The notes below the pieces were generated by a model, which was given only the letters and a program-made list of their open reading frames with translations, was not told the origin of the DNA and made no database searches. DNA of 64,000 bases from Porticoccus litoralis (GTDB lineage Bacteria > Pseudomonadota > Gammaproteobacteria > Pseudomonadales > Porticoccaceae): assembly GCF_030676955.1 (NCBI RefSeq), contig NZ_JAUUUU010000006.1, forward strand, positions 1-64,000, in the 5' to 3' direction. Below, in pieces: positions 51,945 to 60,477 of the stretch (its first letter is position 1; each line of letters opens with the position of its first letter). Made by a program: the position numbers and the translations under genes.

Positions 51945-54314
51945 TTAATCACGCCCTGGTCCCGGAGCCAGTACTTCCCGGTTGCCATTGGTTCCCATCT
52001 CACTAACAACGCCAGAGGCCTCCATTTGCTCGATAAGTCTGGCAGCACGGTTATAACCGATACGCAGTTTGCGTTGCACGGACGATATGGAGGCTTTACG
52101 TGTTTGTAACACAAAGGCGACGGCTTCATCGTAAAGAGGGTCCGATTCTGCGTCTTCACCACCTTCTCCACCTTCAGTCGTATAGCCGGGGACCTGGATG
52201 TTACTGATAGCCACTTCATCAAGAATATCTTCAAGATATTCGGGTTCCCCGCGCCGTTTCCAGTCAGCCACTACCCTGTGCACCTCGTGGTCATCCACAA
52301 AGGCGCCGTGTACACGAATAGGGACACTGGTTCCCGGTGGCAGATATAGCATGTCTCCATGACCAAGTAATTGTTCTGCCCCACCCTGATCAAGGATGGT
52401 ACGGGAGTCGATCTTTGACGAAACCTGGAAGGCAATACGTGTCGGCACATTGGCCTTGATCAACCCGGTAATTACATCGACAGAAGGGCGCTGAGTCGCC
52501 AGTATCAGGTGAATACCGGCTGCCCGGGCCTTCTGGGCAATACGTGCGATCAACTGTTCTACCTTCTTGCCAACGATCATCATCATGTCGGCAAATTCGT
52601 CAATCACAACGACGATATAGGGCAGTTTTTCCAGACTGGGGGCTACCTGCCCTTCTCCGTCTTCAGCAAACAGGCTGGCGTGCTCATCTGGCTGCCAGAG
52701 AGGGTCCGGTATCGGGTTCCCTGCTGCAGCGGCATCGGCAATTTTGCGGTTATAGCCTGCGAGGTTGCGCACGCCCATCGCAGCCATCAATTTATAGCGC
52801 CGCTCCATTTCACCTACACACCAGCGCAGACCACTGGCAGCATCTTTCATATCGGTGATCACTGGCGTCAACAGATGCGGGATACCGTCATAGACTGACA
52901 GCTCTAGCATTTTGGGGTCGACCAGTATCAGACGCACATCTTCCGGGCTGGCTTTATACAGCAAGCTCAGCAGCATCACATTGATACCGACTGACTTGCC
53001 TGAGCCGGTTGTTCCAGCCACCAGTAGGTGAGGCATTTTTGCCAGATCAGCGACCACCGGCAACCCGGAAATATCGTGCCCAAGCGCCAGGGTCAGAGAA
53101 GATTTAGCGCTTTCATAGGTTTCCGAGGATAGCACTTCACTCAGTCTGACCATTTCACGGTGTTCATTGGGGATTTCAATGCCTACCACCGATTTGCCAG
53201 GAATCACTTCAACAACCCGCACACTGACCACCGCCAGTGAACGTGCCAGATCTTTGGCAAGATTACTGATACGGCTAACTTTGACACCAGCGGCAGGCTG
53301 TATCTCAAAGCTTGTCACCACCGGGCCAGGCAATACCTCGACAACTTCAGCACTAATACCGAAATCCTGTAGCTTAAGCTCCAGTTGCTTGGACATGGCT
53401 TCCAACGATTCCTTGGAATAGCCCCGATTATGACTGCCATCATTTTTATCCAGCAGGTTGATAGCGGGTAATCCCCCGCTGACCGGTTCATCAAACAGCG
53501 AAACCTGTTTTTCCTTTTCAACACGGACGCTCGGCACTTCACGTTTTGGCAACGCCTTGATAGTGGGCGGAATCCTGCTTGCATCTTTTTCGGCTCGCTT
53601 GGCCTTCACATCCTTGCGGTGTTGCTGGGCGACTTCAGCCTGTCTGTTTTCTTCACGGCGAACCCGGTAGTTAGAAACCCCCTGCCTGAGTCTCTCAACC
53701 CCACGCAGGGTTAAGCGCCCTGCTCCATCAATTACCGCCAACCAGGACAGATCGGTAAACACGGTCAAACCGAACAGGAACACCGCTAACAGCAGCAGTG
53801 TGCTGCCCACGTAGCTGAATGCTGTTGCAGCGGCATTGGCAACAGATGAGCCAAGAATACCCCCGATACCGAAAGGCAACGGCGTCGACATCGCGCCATA
53901 CTGCAGAGCCGCTAGCGAGGTTGCACACACCATGACCAACACCAGGCCCAGAATTCGCAGAGCGAAGACTAATCCATCAAATTCTGCCCCCTGCTCACGA
54001 TGGGCACGGAATACATGCCAGGCCCGTACCGCCAACAGCAAAGGAAAAAGATACGCGATATAGCCGAACAAGGAGAAAAACACATCAGCCAACCATGCAC
54101 CCATCGGTCCGGCGGCGTTTTCGACAACGTCGACATTTCCGGTATTGGACCAACCGGGATCGCTGGGAGAATAGTTAACAAATGCAAGTAACAAATAGGC
54201 ACAAATGGCCAGCCAACTGATCAGGGCTCCTTCACGCAGAATCAATTTGACGTGCGATGGCGGGTGCCCTTCATCAGGCACCGGCTTTTTTTGAGGCTGT
54301 TTGGCTTTACTCAA
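51945..54314 (-). CDS. ftsK: DNA translocase FtsK
   Basis: FtsK anchors at the septum, pumps DNA toward dif and activates XerCD recombination. In 789 residues I see four N-terminal transmembrane segments (about 27-200), a short basic linker (about 215-300), and the alpha/beta motor (about 310-720). The motor has Walker A GTTGSGKS (Lys near 440), LVDPKMLELSVYDGIPHLL, and Walker B VVVIDEFADMM. The C-terminal winged-helix gamma domain (about 725-789, with RKASISSVQRKLRIGYNRAAR) reads KOPS. The linker is much shorter than in E. coli (1329 residues). It lies about 10 kb from the dif-like site. Confidence 0.97.
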   Translation of the reverse strand: MSKAKQPQKKPVPDEGHPPSHVKLILREGALISWLAICAYLLLAFVNYSPSDPGWSNTGNVDVVENAAGPMGAWLADVFFSLFGYIAYLFPLLLAVRAWHVFRAHREQGAEFDGLVFALRILGLVLVMVCATSLAALQYGAMSTPLPFGIGGILGSSVANAAATAFSYVGSTLLLLAVFLFGLTVFTDLSWLAVIDGAGRLTLRGVERLRQGVSNYRVRREENRQAEVAQQHRKDVKAKRAEKDASRIPPTIKALPKREVPSVRVEKEKQVSLFDEPVSGGLPAINLLDKNDGSHNRGYSKESLEAMSKQLELKLQDFGISAEVVEVLPGPVVTSFEIQPAAGVKVSRISNLAKDLARSLAVVSVRVVEVIPGKSVVGIEIPNEHREMVRLSEVLSSETYESAKSSLTLALGHDISGLPVVADLAKMPHLLVAGTTGSGKSVGINVMLLSLLYKASPEDVRLILVDPKMLELSVYDGIPHLLTPVITDMKDAASGLRWCVGEMERRYKLMAAMGVRNLAGYNRKIADAAAAGNPIPDPLWQPDEHASLFAEDGEGQVAPSLEKLPYIVVVIDEFADMMMIVGKKVEQLIARIAQKARAAGIHLILATQRPSVDVITGLIKANVPTRIAFQVSSKIDSRTILDQGGAEQLLGHGDMLYLPPGTSVPIRVHGAFVDDHEVHRVVADWKRRGEPEYLEDILDEVAISNIQVPGYTTEGGEGGEDAESDPLYDEAVAFVLQTRKASISSVQRKLRIGYNRAARLIEQMEASGVVSEMGTNGNREVLAPGPGRD

Positions 54315-54494
54315 CGGAGAACCCGGCAGTTATACATGTGAATGCTATTGTAATGGCAGTAGATGGAAATACCAGCAACCCAAATCCGGATTAGTTCACT
54401 ATATTCGGACAATAGTGAAATGCTATTTTGTCTCTTATAGACCTTTCATTATGATAGTGCCCAAATTAAAAACATCTGATCTGGAATATTAACC

Positions 54495-55445
54495 ATGGCT
54501 GAGACACAACATCATAAACTGATCATTCTGGGGTCAGGCCCTGCCGGCTATACCGCAGCGATTTACGCTGCCCGCGCGAACCTCAATCCGGTTGTTATCA
54601 CCGGGATGCAACAGGGCGGCCAGTTGACCACCACCACGGAGGTCGACAACTGGCCTGGCGATGTGGAGGGACTTCAGGGCCCCGACTTGATGGTTAGAAT
54701 GCAGGCTCATGCAGAACGCTTTGACACGAAAATCATTTTTGATCACATCGAAGAAGTGGACTTCAGCAATCGCCCCTTCAAACTGAAAGGCAGCAATGAA
54801 TATACCTGCGATGGGTTAATCATCGCTACAGGTGCCTCAGCACAATACCTTGGCCTGCCTTCTGAAGAAGCTTTTATGGGCCGCGGTGTCAGCGCCTGTG
54901 CAACCTGCGATGGATTTTTCTACCGCAATCAGAAAGTGGCCGTGATCGGCGGTGGTAACACAGCTGTTGAAGAGGCGCTGTATCTATCTAATATCTGTAG
55001 TGAGGTCACGCTGGTGCACCGTCGCGACAGTCTTCGCTCGGAAAAAATTCTGCAGGACAAACTGTTTGAAAAGGCGAAAAACGGCAACGTCAAATTGCTT
55101 TGGAACCATACCCTTGATGAGGTGCTGGGCGACGATGCTGGAGTCACAGGTCTGCGCCTGAAAAGCACAGAAGATGGCCAGATGTCAGAAATTGAAGTTA
55201 GCGGTGTCTTTATTGCCATTGGGCACAAACCGAACACAGATATTTTTGTCGACAAACTGGCGATGAAAAATGGCTATATCACCATTCAGAGTGGTAGCCA
55301 TGGCAATGCTACCGCCACCAGTGTTGAAGGCATCTTTGCCGCGGGCGATGTGGCAGACCATGTCTACCGCCAGGCAGTTACCTCAGCCGGTTCCGGCTGT
55401 ATGGCCGCCCTGGATGCTGAAAAATATCTGGATGCCATAGAGTAG
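54495..55445 (+). CDS. trxB: Thioredoxin reductase
   Basis: TrxB passes electrons from NADPH to thioredoxin. The 316-residue protein has FAD motif ILGSGPAGYTAAIYAARA, the active-site ACATCDGFFYRN (Cys near 136 and 139), the NADPH motif VIGGGNTAVEEALYL, and GIFAAGDVADHVYRQA. It is divergent from ftsK across a 180-base AT-rich spacer. Confidence 0.96.
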   Translation: MAETQHHKLIILGSGPAGYTAAIYAARANLNPVVITGMQQGGQLTTTTEVDNWPGDVEGLQGPDLMVRMQAHAERFDTKIIFDHIEEVDFSNRPFKLKGSNEYTCDGLIIATGASAQYLGLPSEEAFMGRGVSACATCDGFFYRNQKVAVIGGGNTAVEEALYLSNICSEVTLVHRRDSLRSEKILQDKLFEKAKNGNVKLLWNHTLDEVLGDDAGVTGLRLKSTEDGQMSEIEVSGVFIAIGHKPNTDIFVDKLAMKNGYITIQSGSHGNATATSVEGIFAAGDVADHVYRQAVTSAGSGCMAALDAEKYLDAIE

Positions 55446-55452
55446 ACCGACT

Positions 55453-56172
55453 TTGCTCGAACTGACGCGACTGAATGATAACAACCCAATCTTCCCTCCC
55501 CCCGAGTATGCCTTAAGGGAACCCGACGGCCTGCTGGCCGTCGGCGGGAACCTTTCCACCAGTACGCTTTTATCCGCTTATTATCAGGGTATATTTCCCT
55601 GGTATGAGGCTGGCCAGCCTTTGTTGTGGTGGTCTCCAGACCCCCGAGCGGTTCTGTTTCCCAAGCACATCAGAATTTCCCGCTCTCTGCGAAAGAGCTG
55701 GCGTCGACGTTGTTGGGAGATACGTACGGATAGCGATTTCCAGCAAGTGATCGACAGTTGTGCATCACCTCGTAGTAGCAGTAATTCAGGCACCTGGATT
55801 ACTGATGAAATGCGCCAAGCCTACCTTGCAATGCACCGCGGGGGTCATGCACACTCTGTTGAGGTTTGGGACGGTCTCCAACTAGTGGGTGGCCTCTATG
55901 GCATCATGGTGGGACAGCTATTTTGCGGTGAATCCATGTTCAGCCGTGAAAAAGATGCCTCCAAGGTCGCGCTGGTAGCACTTGCCGCGATGTTACAGTC
56001 GCAAAGCCCAGATTGCCTGATTGATTGCCAGGTCAGCAACGCTCACCTGGTTTCAATGGGTGCAGAGACGATTCCACGACGGGAGTTTCTAGCACGACTG
56101 AATAGTCTGCGCGACAAAACTATAGACTGGAGTAGTATTGATCCTGCAAATGAGTTGTCTAAGCTTATGTAG
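55453..56172 (+). CDS. aat: Leucyl/phenylalanyl-tRNA--protein transferase
   Basis: Aat adds Leu or Phe to proteins with N-terminal Arg or Lys, creating N-degrons for ClpS/ClpAP. The 239-residue protein starts at a TTG (55453); no ATG or GTG is available that preserves the conserved FPPPEYALREPDGLLAVGG start, so TTG is well supported. Further family features are GIFPWYEAGQPLLWWSPDPR and GGLYGIMVGQLFCGESMFSR. It is 7 bases after trxB and upstream of the second N-end-rule transferase. Confidence 0.95.
   Translation: MLELTRLNDNNPIFPPPEYALREPDGLLAVGGNLSTSTLLSAYYQGIFPWYEAGQPLLWWSPDPRAVLFPKHIRISRSLRKSWRRRCWEIRTDSDFQQVIDSCASPRSSSNSGTWITDEMRQAYLAMHRGGHAHSVEVWDGLQLVGGLYGIMVGQLFCGESMFSREKDASKVALVALAAMLQSQSPDCLIDCQVSNAHLVSMGAETIPRREFLARLNSLRDKTIDWSSIDPANELSKLM
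55494..55501 (-). other. KOPS-type octamer (GGGGAGGG on the minus strand)
   Basis: The + strand reads CCCTCCCC. It lies in aat, right of the dif-like site and pointing toward it. Confidence 0.55.
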
Positions 56173-56199
56173 ACAGAGTAAATGTGAGAAATTATAGCG

Positions 56200-56922
56200 A
56201 TGTCACGGGATATTACGCCAGATGTTAGAGCGATCAGGCTGTTCTTAACTGAACCGCACCCTTGCAGCTACCTGGAGGGGCAAAAGGCTATTACAGCCTT
56301 TGTCGATCCTGCGATTACAGTGGATAAAACCCTATACAGCCACCTCTCCAACTACGGTTTTCGGCGCAGTGGTCGTTATATCTACGCCCCCCGTTGCAAA
56401 TCATGTAACGCCTGCCTTCCTGCCAGATTGGTTGTGAATGATTTTGAGCCTAATCGGCAGCAGAATCGATGCAATAAACGCAATGCTGACCTAACGGTTA
56501 GCATTGCTAGAAGCATTGATGAAAGTGAACACTACCCTCTTTACGAGCAATACCTGGCCGAGCGTCATGCCGATGGTGATATGTACCCGCCTACAATGGC
56601 TCAATACCGTGATTTTATCAGTAGTTTGTGGGAGAACAGTCGTGTTCTGGAAGTTCGGCTCGAAGGCAAGTTAATCGCTGCAGGTGTGATTGATATTCTG
56701 AATGATGGGATTTCGGCAATATACACCTACTACTCCCCCGATCACCCGAAACGCAGCCTGGGAACCTATATGATTCTGGCTGAACTGGTTTTGGCCAGAG
56801 ACGTAGGGTTACCCTACCTCTATTTAGGCTACTGGATCGCAAATAGTCCTAAAATGGCCTATAAAAAGAATTTTCAGCCTTTAGAGCTGTTAATTAATGA
56901 CCGCTGGGAGCGGATGAATTGA
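56200..56922 (+). CDS. bpt: Aspartate/glutamate leucyltransferase Bpt
   Basis: Bpt (ATE1-like) transfers leucine to N-terminal Asp or Glu in bacteria, giving N-degrons. The 240-residue protein has the N-terminal cysteine-rich motif PRCKSCNACLPAR (about 67-79) and the GNAT-like second half with YTYYSPDHPKRSLGTYMI and YLYLGYWI. Length agrees with the bacterial Bpt group rather than eukaryotic ATE1. It lies 27 bases after aat, with infA 68 bases further. Confidence 0.94.
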   Translation: MSRDITPDVRAIRLFLTEPHPCSYLEGQKAITAFVDPAITVDKTLYSHLSNYGFRRSGRYIYAPRCKSCNACLPARLVVNDFEPNRQQNRCNKRNADLTVSIARSIDESEHYPLYEQYLAERHADGDMYPPTMAQYRDFISSLWENSRVLEVRLEGKLIAAGVIDILNDGISAIYTYYSPDHPKRSLGTYMILAELVLARDVGLPYLYLGYWIANSPKMAYKKNFQPLELLINDRWERMN

Positions 56923-56990
56923 CATTGCCTGATTTTCAGGCAGAATGCGCCACTTCCTATATAAAGCAGCTGTTGGAGCATCCAAGCGGA

Positions 56991-57209
56991 ATGGCGAAAG
57001 AAGATCATATTGAAATGGACGGGGAAGTGGTCGATACCCTGCCCAACACGACGTTCAGAGTAAAACTGGAAAACGGCCACATTGTGACCGCTCATATTTC
57101 AGGAAAAATGCGTAAAAACTATATCCGCATTCTGACTGGCGATAAGGTCAAAGTTGAATTGACCCCCTACGACCTGTCCAAGGGACGTATTACCTACCGC
57201 GCACGCTGA
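56991..57209 (+). CDS. infA: Translation initiation factor IF-1
   Basis: IF-1 binds the ribosomal A site during initiation. The 72-residue OB-fold protein begins MAKEDHIEMDGEVVDTLPN and ends LTPYDLSKGRITYRAR. The start is the ATG at 56991 with GCGGA before it; the frame opens 24 codons earlier without similarity. It lies between bpt and the convergent clpA, the same order as in Pseudomonas and E. coli. Confidence 0.97.
   Translation: MAKEDHIEMDGEVVDTLPNTTFRVKLENGHIVTAHISGKMRKNYIRILTGDKVKVELTPYDLSKGRITYRAR
57037..57044 (-). other. KOPS-type octamer (GGGCAGGG on the minus strand)
   Basis: The + strand reads CCCTGCCC. It lies in infA, right of the dif-like site and pointing toward it. Confidence 0.55.
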
Positions 57210-57225
57210 GTTGCCTGACTCCCTG

Positions 57226-59496
57226 TCAGGCAACTTCGGTTTCAGTATCTGTCTTGACCTCCAACTCGCCTGTATCTGAAACAGTCACTCTCGCTATACC
57301 GCCAGCAGAGAGACTGCCGAACAAGACTTCTTCTGCCAATGGCTTCTTGATCATTTCCTGGATCAGTCTTGCCATTGGTCGAGCACCCATCTTTTCATCA
57401 TAGCCGTGTTCGGCCAGCCAATCTTTGGCCTCCTCATCAACGTCCAACTGAACACGTTTTTCGTCCAGTTGCTGTTGCAGCTGACAGAGAAACTTATCGA
57501 CAACAGTGTGGATGATAGAGATGTCGAGCGGCTTGAACTGGATAATCGCGTCCAGCCGGTTACGGAATTCCGGGGTAAAGATTTTCTTGATCACTTCCAT
57601 ACCATCAGTCGTGTGATCTTGGGATTTGAAGCCGATAGAAGCACGGCTCATCTCCTGAGCACCCGCATTAGTGGTCATGATCAGAATGACATGTCGGAAA
57701 TCCGCTTTACGGCCGTTGTTATCCGTCAGTGAGCCATGATCCATTACTTGTAGCAGTAGGTTGAAGACTTCCGGATGAGCTTTTTCAATCTCATCCAGCA
57801 GAATCACAGCATGGGGATTTTTGGTCACTGCGTCAGTCAGTAAACCACCCTGATCAAAGCCGACATAACCAGGAGGCGCACCAATCAAACGGGATACGGT
57901 ATGGCGTTCCATGTATTCTGACATGTCAAAACGAACCATCTCGATGCCCATGATCTCGGCGAGCTGTTTTGATACCTCGGTTTTACCCACACCGGTAGGA
58001 CCTGCAAACAGAAAAGAACCGATCGGCTTTTCACCATCTCTCAAACCGGCACGCGCCAGCTTGATAGAAGTGGACAAGGCAGTAATCGCTTCATCCTGAC
58101 CAAAAACAACCATCTTGAGTTTTTCCGTCAAGCCACGCAGCTGTTCTTTGTCAGAGGCAGATACGCTTTTTGGCGGAATGCGCGCGATCTTGGAAATAAT
58201 CGCTTCCACGTCACCCACACCAACTACTTTTTTGCGTTTGGATACAGGCTGCAACTGTTGATAAGCCCCCGCTTCGTCAATAACATCAATCGCCTTATCC
58301 GGCAGGAAACGATCATTGATGTGACGTGCGGAAAGCTCTGCGGCTGCTTTCAGCGCAGAATTTGTAAAACGCAGGTTGTGGTGTTCTTCAAATCGAGACT
58401 TCAGCCCCTTAAGTATACCCACGGTCTCTTCAACACTTGGCTCAGCCACATCAATTTTCTGGAAACGGCGTGACAAAGCTCTATCTTTCTCAAAAATGCC
58501 CCGGTATTCCTGGAAGGTTGTCGAACCAATACAGCGAATCTTTCCAGAAGTCAGGAGCGGTTTAAGAAGGTTGGATGCATCCATAACTCCGCCGGACGCT
58601 GCGCCCGCACCAATAATCGTGTGGATCTCATCAATGAAGAGAATCGCACCTTCCTGATCATTTAACTCGGCAAGAACACCCTTGAAGCGTTTTTCAAAGT
58701 CGCCGCGATACTTGGTGCCTGCCAGGAGGTTGCCCAGGTCCAGGGAATAAACCACGCTGTGACTCAGAGCCTCCGGCACCTGTTCCTCAACGATCAGCTT
58801 GGCAAGTCCCTCAGCAATGGCAGTTTTACCCACGCCAGCTTCACCTACCAGCAGCGGGTTGTTTTTGCGACGACGAGCCAGTACCTGGCAGACACGCTCT
58901 ACTTCTGAATGGCGGCCTACCAGGGGATCAATGCCACCTTTACTGGCCTGCACATTGAGATTGGTGGTGAATTGCTCAAGCAGGCTATGGCCCTGACTTT
59001 CAGCTTCAGTTGAGACTTCTTCCTGATGGACTTCGCCATCATGTTGCTCAGATTGGTCCGCATATTTGGAAATGCCGTGGGAAATATAATTCACCACATC
59101 AATGCGGGCGACATTCTGCAGACGCAGGAAGTAGACAGCCTGACTCTCCTGTTCACTGAACAGTGCCACCAACACATTATCCCCCTGCACTTCTTTCTTG
59201 CCGGAAGACTGAACATGAAATACGGCACGTTGCAGCACACGCTGAAAACCCAGGGTTGGCTGTGTATCTTTTTCTTCGAGCTCCTCGGGAATTAACGGGG
59301 TGGTTGACTCGATGAATTCGTCAAGGTCGTGACGCAATACGTTAATATCAACACCGCAGGCACGAAGTACTTTGGCCGCTGATTCGTTATCGAGCAACGC
59401 CAACAACAAGTGTTCGACTGTCATGAACTCATGACGCCTTTCACTGGCACCTTTGAACGCCTTGTTCAGGGTTAACTCAAGCTCTCTACTTAACAT
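57226..59496 (-). CDS. clpA: ATP-dependent Clp protease ATPase subunit ClpA
   Basis: ClpA unfolds substrates and feeds them to ClpP; with ClpS it degrades N-end-rule proteins. In 756 residues there is an N-domain (1-145), AAA+ domain 1 (GEAGVGKTAIAEGLA and FIDEIHTIIGAG) and domain 2 (GPTGVGKTEVSKQLAE and LLDEIEKAHPEV). The ClpP-docking loop reads IGF in RASIGFKSQ. Length equals E. coli ClpA (758). clpS lies 23 bases upstream on the same strand. Confidence 0.97.
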   Translation of the reverse strand: MLSRELELTLNKAFKGASERRHEFMTVEHLLLALLDNESAAKVLRACGVDINVLRHDLDEFIESTTPLIPEELEEKDTQPTLGFQRVLQRAVFHVQSSGKKEVQGDNVLVALFSEQESQAVYFLRLQNVARIDVVNYISHGISKYADQSEQHDGEVHQEEVSTEAESQGHSLLEQFTTNLNVQASKGGIDPLVGRHSEVERVCQVLARRRKNNPLLVGEAGVGKTAIAEGLAKLIVEEQVPEALSHSVVYSLDLGNLLAGTKYRGDFEKRFKGVLAELNDQEGAILFIDEIHTIIGAGAASGGVMDASNLLKPLLTSGKIRCIGSTTFQEYRGIFEKDRALSRRFQKIDVAEPSVEETVGILKGLKSRFEEHHNLRFTNSALKAAAELSARHINDRFLPDKAIDVIDEAGAYQQLQPVSKRKKVVGVGDVEAIISKIARIPPKSVSASDKEQLRGLTEKLKMVVFGQDEAITALSTSIKLARAGLRDGEKPIGSFLFAGPTGVGKTEVSKQLAEIMGIEMVRFDMSEYMERHTVSRLIGAPPGYVGFDQGGLLTDAVTKNPHAVILLDEIEKAHPEVFNLLLQVMDHGSLTDNNGRKADFRHVILIMTTNAGAQEMSRASIGFKSQDHTTDGMEVIKKIFTPEFRNRLDAIIQFKPLDISIIHTVVDKFLCQLQQQLDEKRVQLDVDEEAKDWLAEHGYDEKMGARPMARLIQEMIKKPLAEEVLFGSLSAGGIARVTVSDTGELEVKTDTETEVA

Positions 59497-59519
59497 ACAG
59501 TCACCTATATCGTGCTTAC

Positions 59520-59912
59520 TTAGAGATCATCATCAGCCTCAGGTTCAGTTTCACAGAGCAAGGGGTGTTCGTTGTCCCTTGCATACTGATTAACCTGAGC
59601 TACTTTTGTTTCCGCCACATCTTTTGTGTAGACACCACAAACTGCCTTACCTTCCATATGTACTTTAAGCATTACGCGAGTTGCGGCCTCCCGGTTCATT
59701 CCGAAAAAAACTTCCAGCAGCTCAACCACAAATTCCATCGGCGTAAAATCGTCGTTAAACAACACAACTTTGTAACGGCGTGGTCTCTTAAGCTCTGGGC
59801 GTGTCTCTTCGACAACAGCTTCACCTGCGTGTTGCCATTGATCCCCGTCACTTTTGTCACTCAATCGAATGTTTAAACTCATAGTTTCGTAGTGTTCAAT
59901 AATCTCTTTCAT
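59520..59912 (-). CDS. clpS: ClpA adaptor protein ClpS
   Basis: ClpS binds N-terminal Leu, Phe, Tyr or Trp and delivers such proteins to ClpAP. The protein is 130 residues from the ATG at 59912, or 120 from an internal ATG at 59882. The core has LFNDDFTPMEFVVELLEVFF, with the Asn-Asp-Asp that contacts the N-terminal amine, then HMEGKAVCGVYTKDVAETK. The C-terminus is acidic (ETEPEADDDL). It is the promoter-proximal gene of clpS-clpA and is divergent from cspD. Confidence 0.95.
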   Translation of the reverse strand: MKEIIEHYETMSLNIRLSDKSDGDQWQHAGEAVVEETRPELKRPRRYKVVLFNDDFTPMEFVVELLEVFFGMNREAATRVMLKVHMEGKAVCGVYTKDVAETKVAQVNQYARDNEHPLLCETEPEADDDL

Positions 59913-59996
59913 CTATCTAACATTTTAATACCCTTTTTCACCCCCAATTCTACTGATAACAACTTTTTTGTGTGCTTTTTTTAAATCCCTTTCACC

Positions 59997-60025
59997 TTGA
60001 CTTAGACCCTAATAAGTTATAGAAA
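59997..60025 (+). promoter_or_regulatory. Candidate promoter of cspD
   Basis: TTGACT (59997-60002) is followed 17 bases later by TAGAAA, or 15 bases later by TATAGA. It is the best -35-like box in the clpS-cspD spacer, leaving a 5' leader of roughly 100 bases before cspD. Confidence 0.4.
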
Positions 60026-60072
60026 ATCGGTTTGGATAAAAAATATCCATTAAAAGTAGCAATCCGATCACA

Positions 60073-60111
60073 CTAGTTATCGGTTGTTAGCAGGGCAAAT
60101 TTAATAACTAG
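60073..60111 (+). repeat. Inverted repeat in the cspD leader
   Basis: CTAGTTAT (60073-60080) and ATAACTAG (60104-60111) are perfect complements with a 23-base loop, ending 23 bases before the cspD ATG. It could be a leader RNA hairpin near the ribosome binding site or an operator. Confidence 0.45.
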
Positions 60112-60134
60112 AAAGTCCAGCAAGGGGTTCTAAT

Positions 60135-60407
60135 ATGCCGTCAGGTACAGTCAAGTGGTTCAATAACGCCAAAGGATACGGATTTATTCTATCTTCAGAT
60201 GGGGCAAGTGATATCTTTGCCCACTACTCTGCCATCAATATGGATGGATACAAAACACTTAAAGCAGGCCAAGAAGTCTCATACGATCTCGTTGAGGGAC
60301 AAAAAGGACTGCATGCGACCAATATTGTGCCAACAGGCAACGGCGGTGATGATGGTGCGGAATCAGTGACTGAATCCATAGCCGAGCAAGAAAGTGTACA
60401 TAGTTAG
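60135..60407 (+). CDS. cspD: Cold-shock-domain protein, CspD-like
   Basis: A 90-residue cold-shock protein. The OB fold starts SGTVKWFNNAKGYGFI, with RNP1 (KGYGFI) and RNP2-like DIFAHYS. A 20-residue Gly/Asp/Glu-rich tail (GNGGDDGAESVTE) makes it longer than E. coli CspD (74). In E. coli CspD is a stationary-phase replication inhibitor next to clpS; the same divergent position here supports the CspD name. A strong bidirectional terminator follows. Confidence 0.88.
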   Translation: MPSGTVKWFNNAKGYGFILSSDGASDIFAHYSAINMDGYKTLKAGQEVSYDLVEGQKGLHATNIVPTGNGGDDGAESVTESIAEQESVHS

Positions 60408-60423
60408 TGACTAAATAGTCACA

Positions 60424-60460
60424 AAAAAACCCCTGTTTCGAAAAGAAACAGGGGTTTTTT
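60424..60460. terminator. Bidirectional terminator between cspD and icd
   Basis: A 16-bp perfect stem (60424-60439 with 60445-60460), core CCCCTGTTTC, has a five-base loop and A/T runs on both flanks. It can serve cspD (+) and icd (-), which converge here. Confidence 0.93.
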
Positions 60461-60477
60461 AATGGTGGTAACAGTTG

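Noticed and set aside
51911..52234. 108-residue N-terminal extension of LolA
   Set aside because: It runs antisense-free into the end of ftsK in another frame and hides the clear signal peptide that begins at the ATG at 51910.
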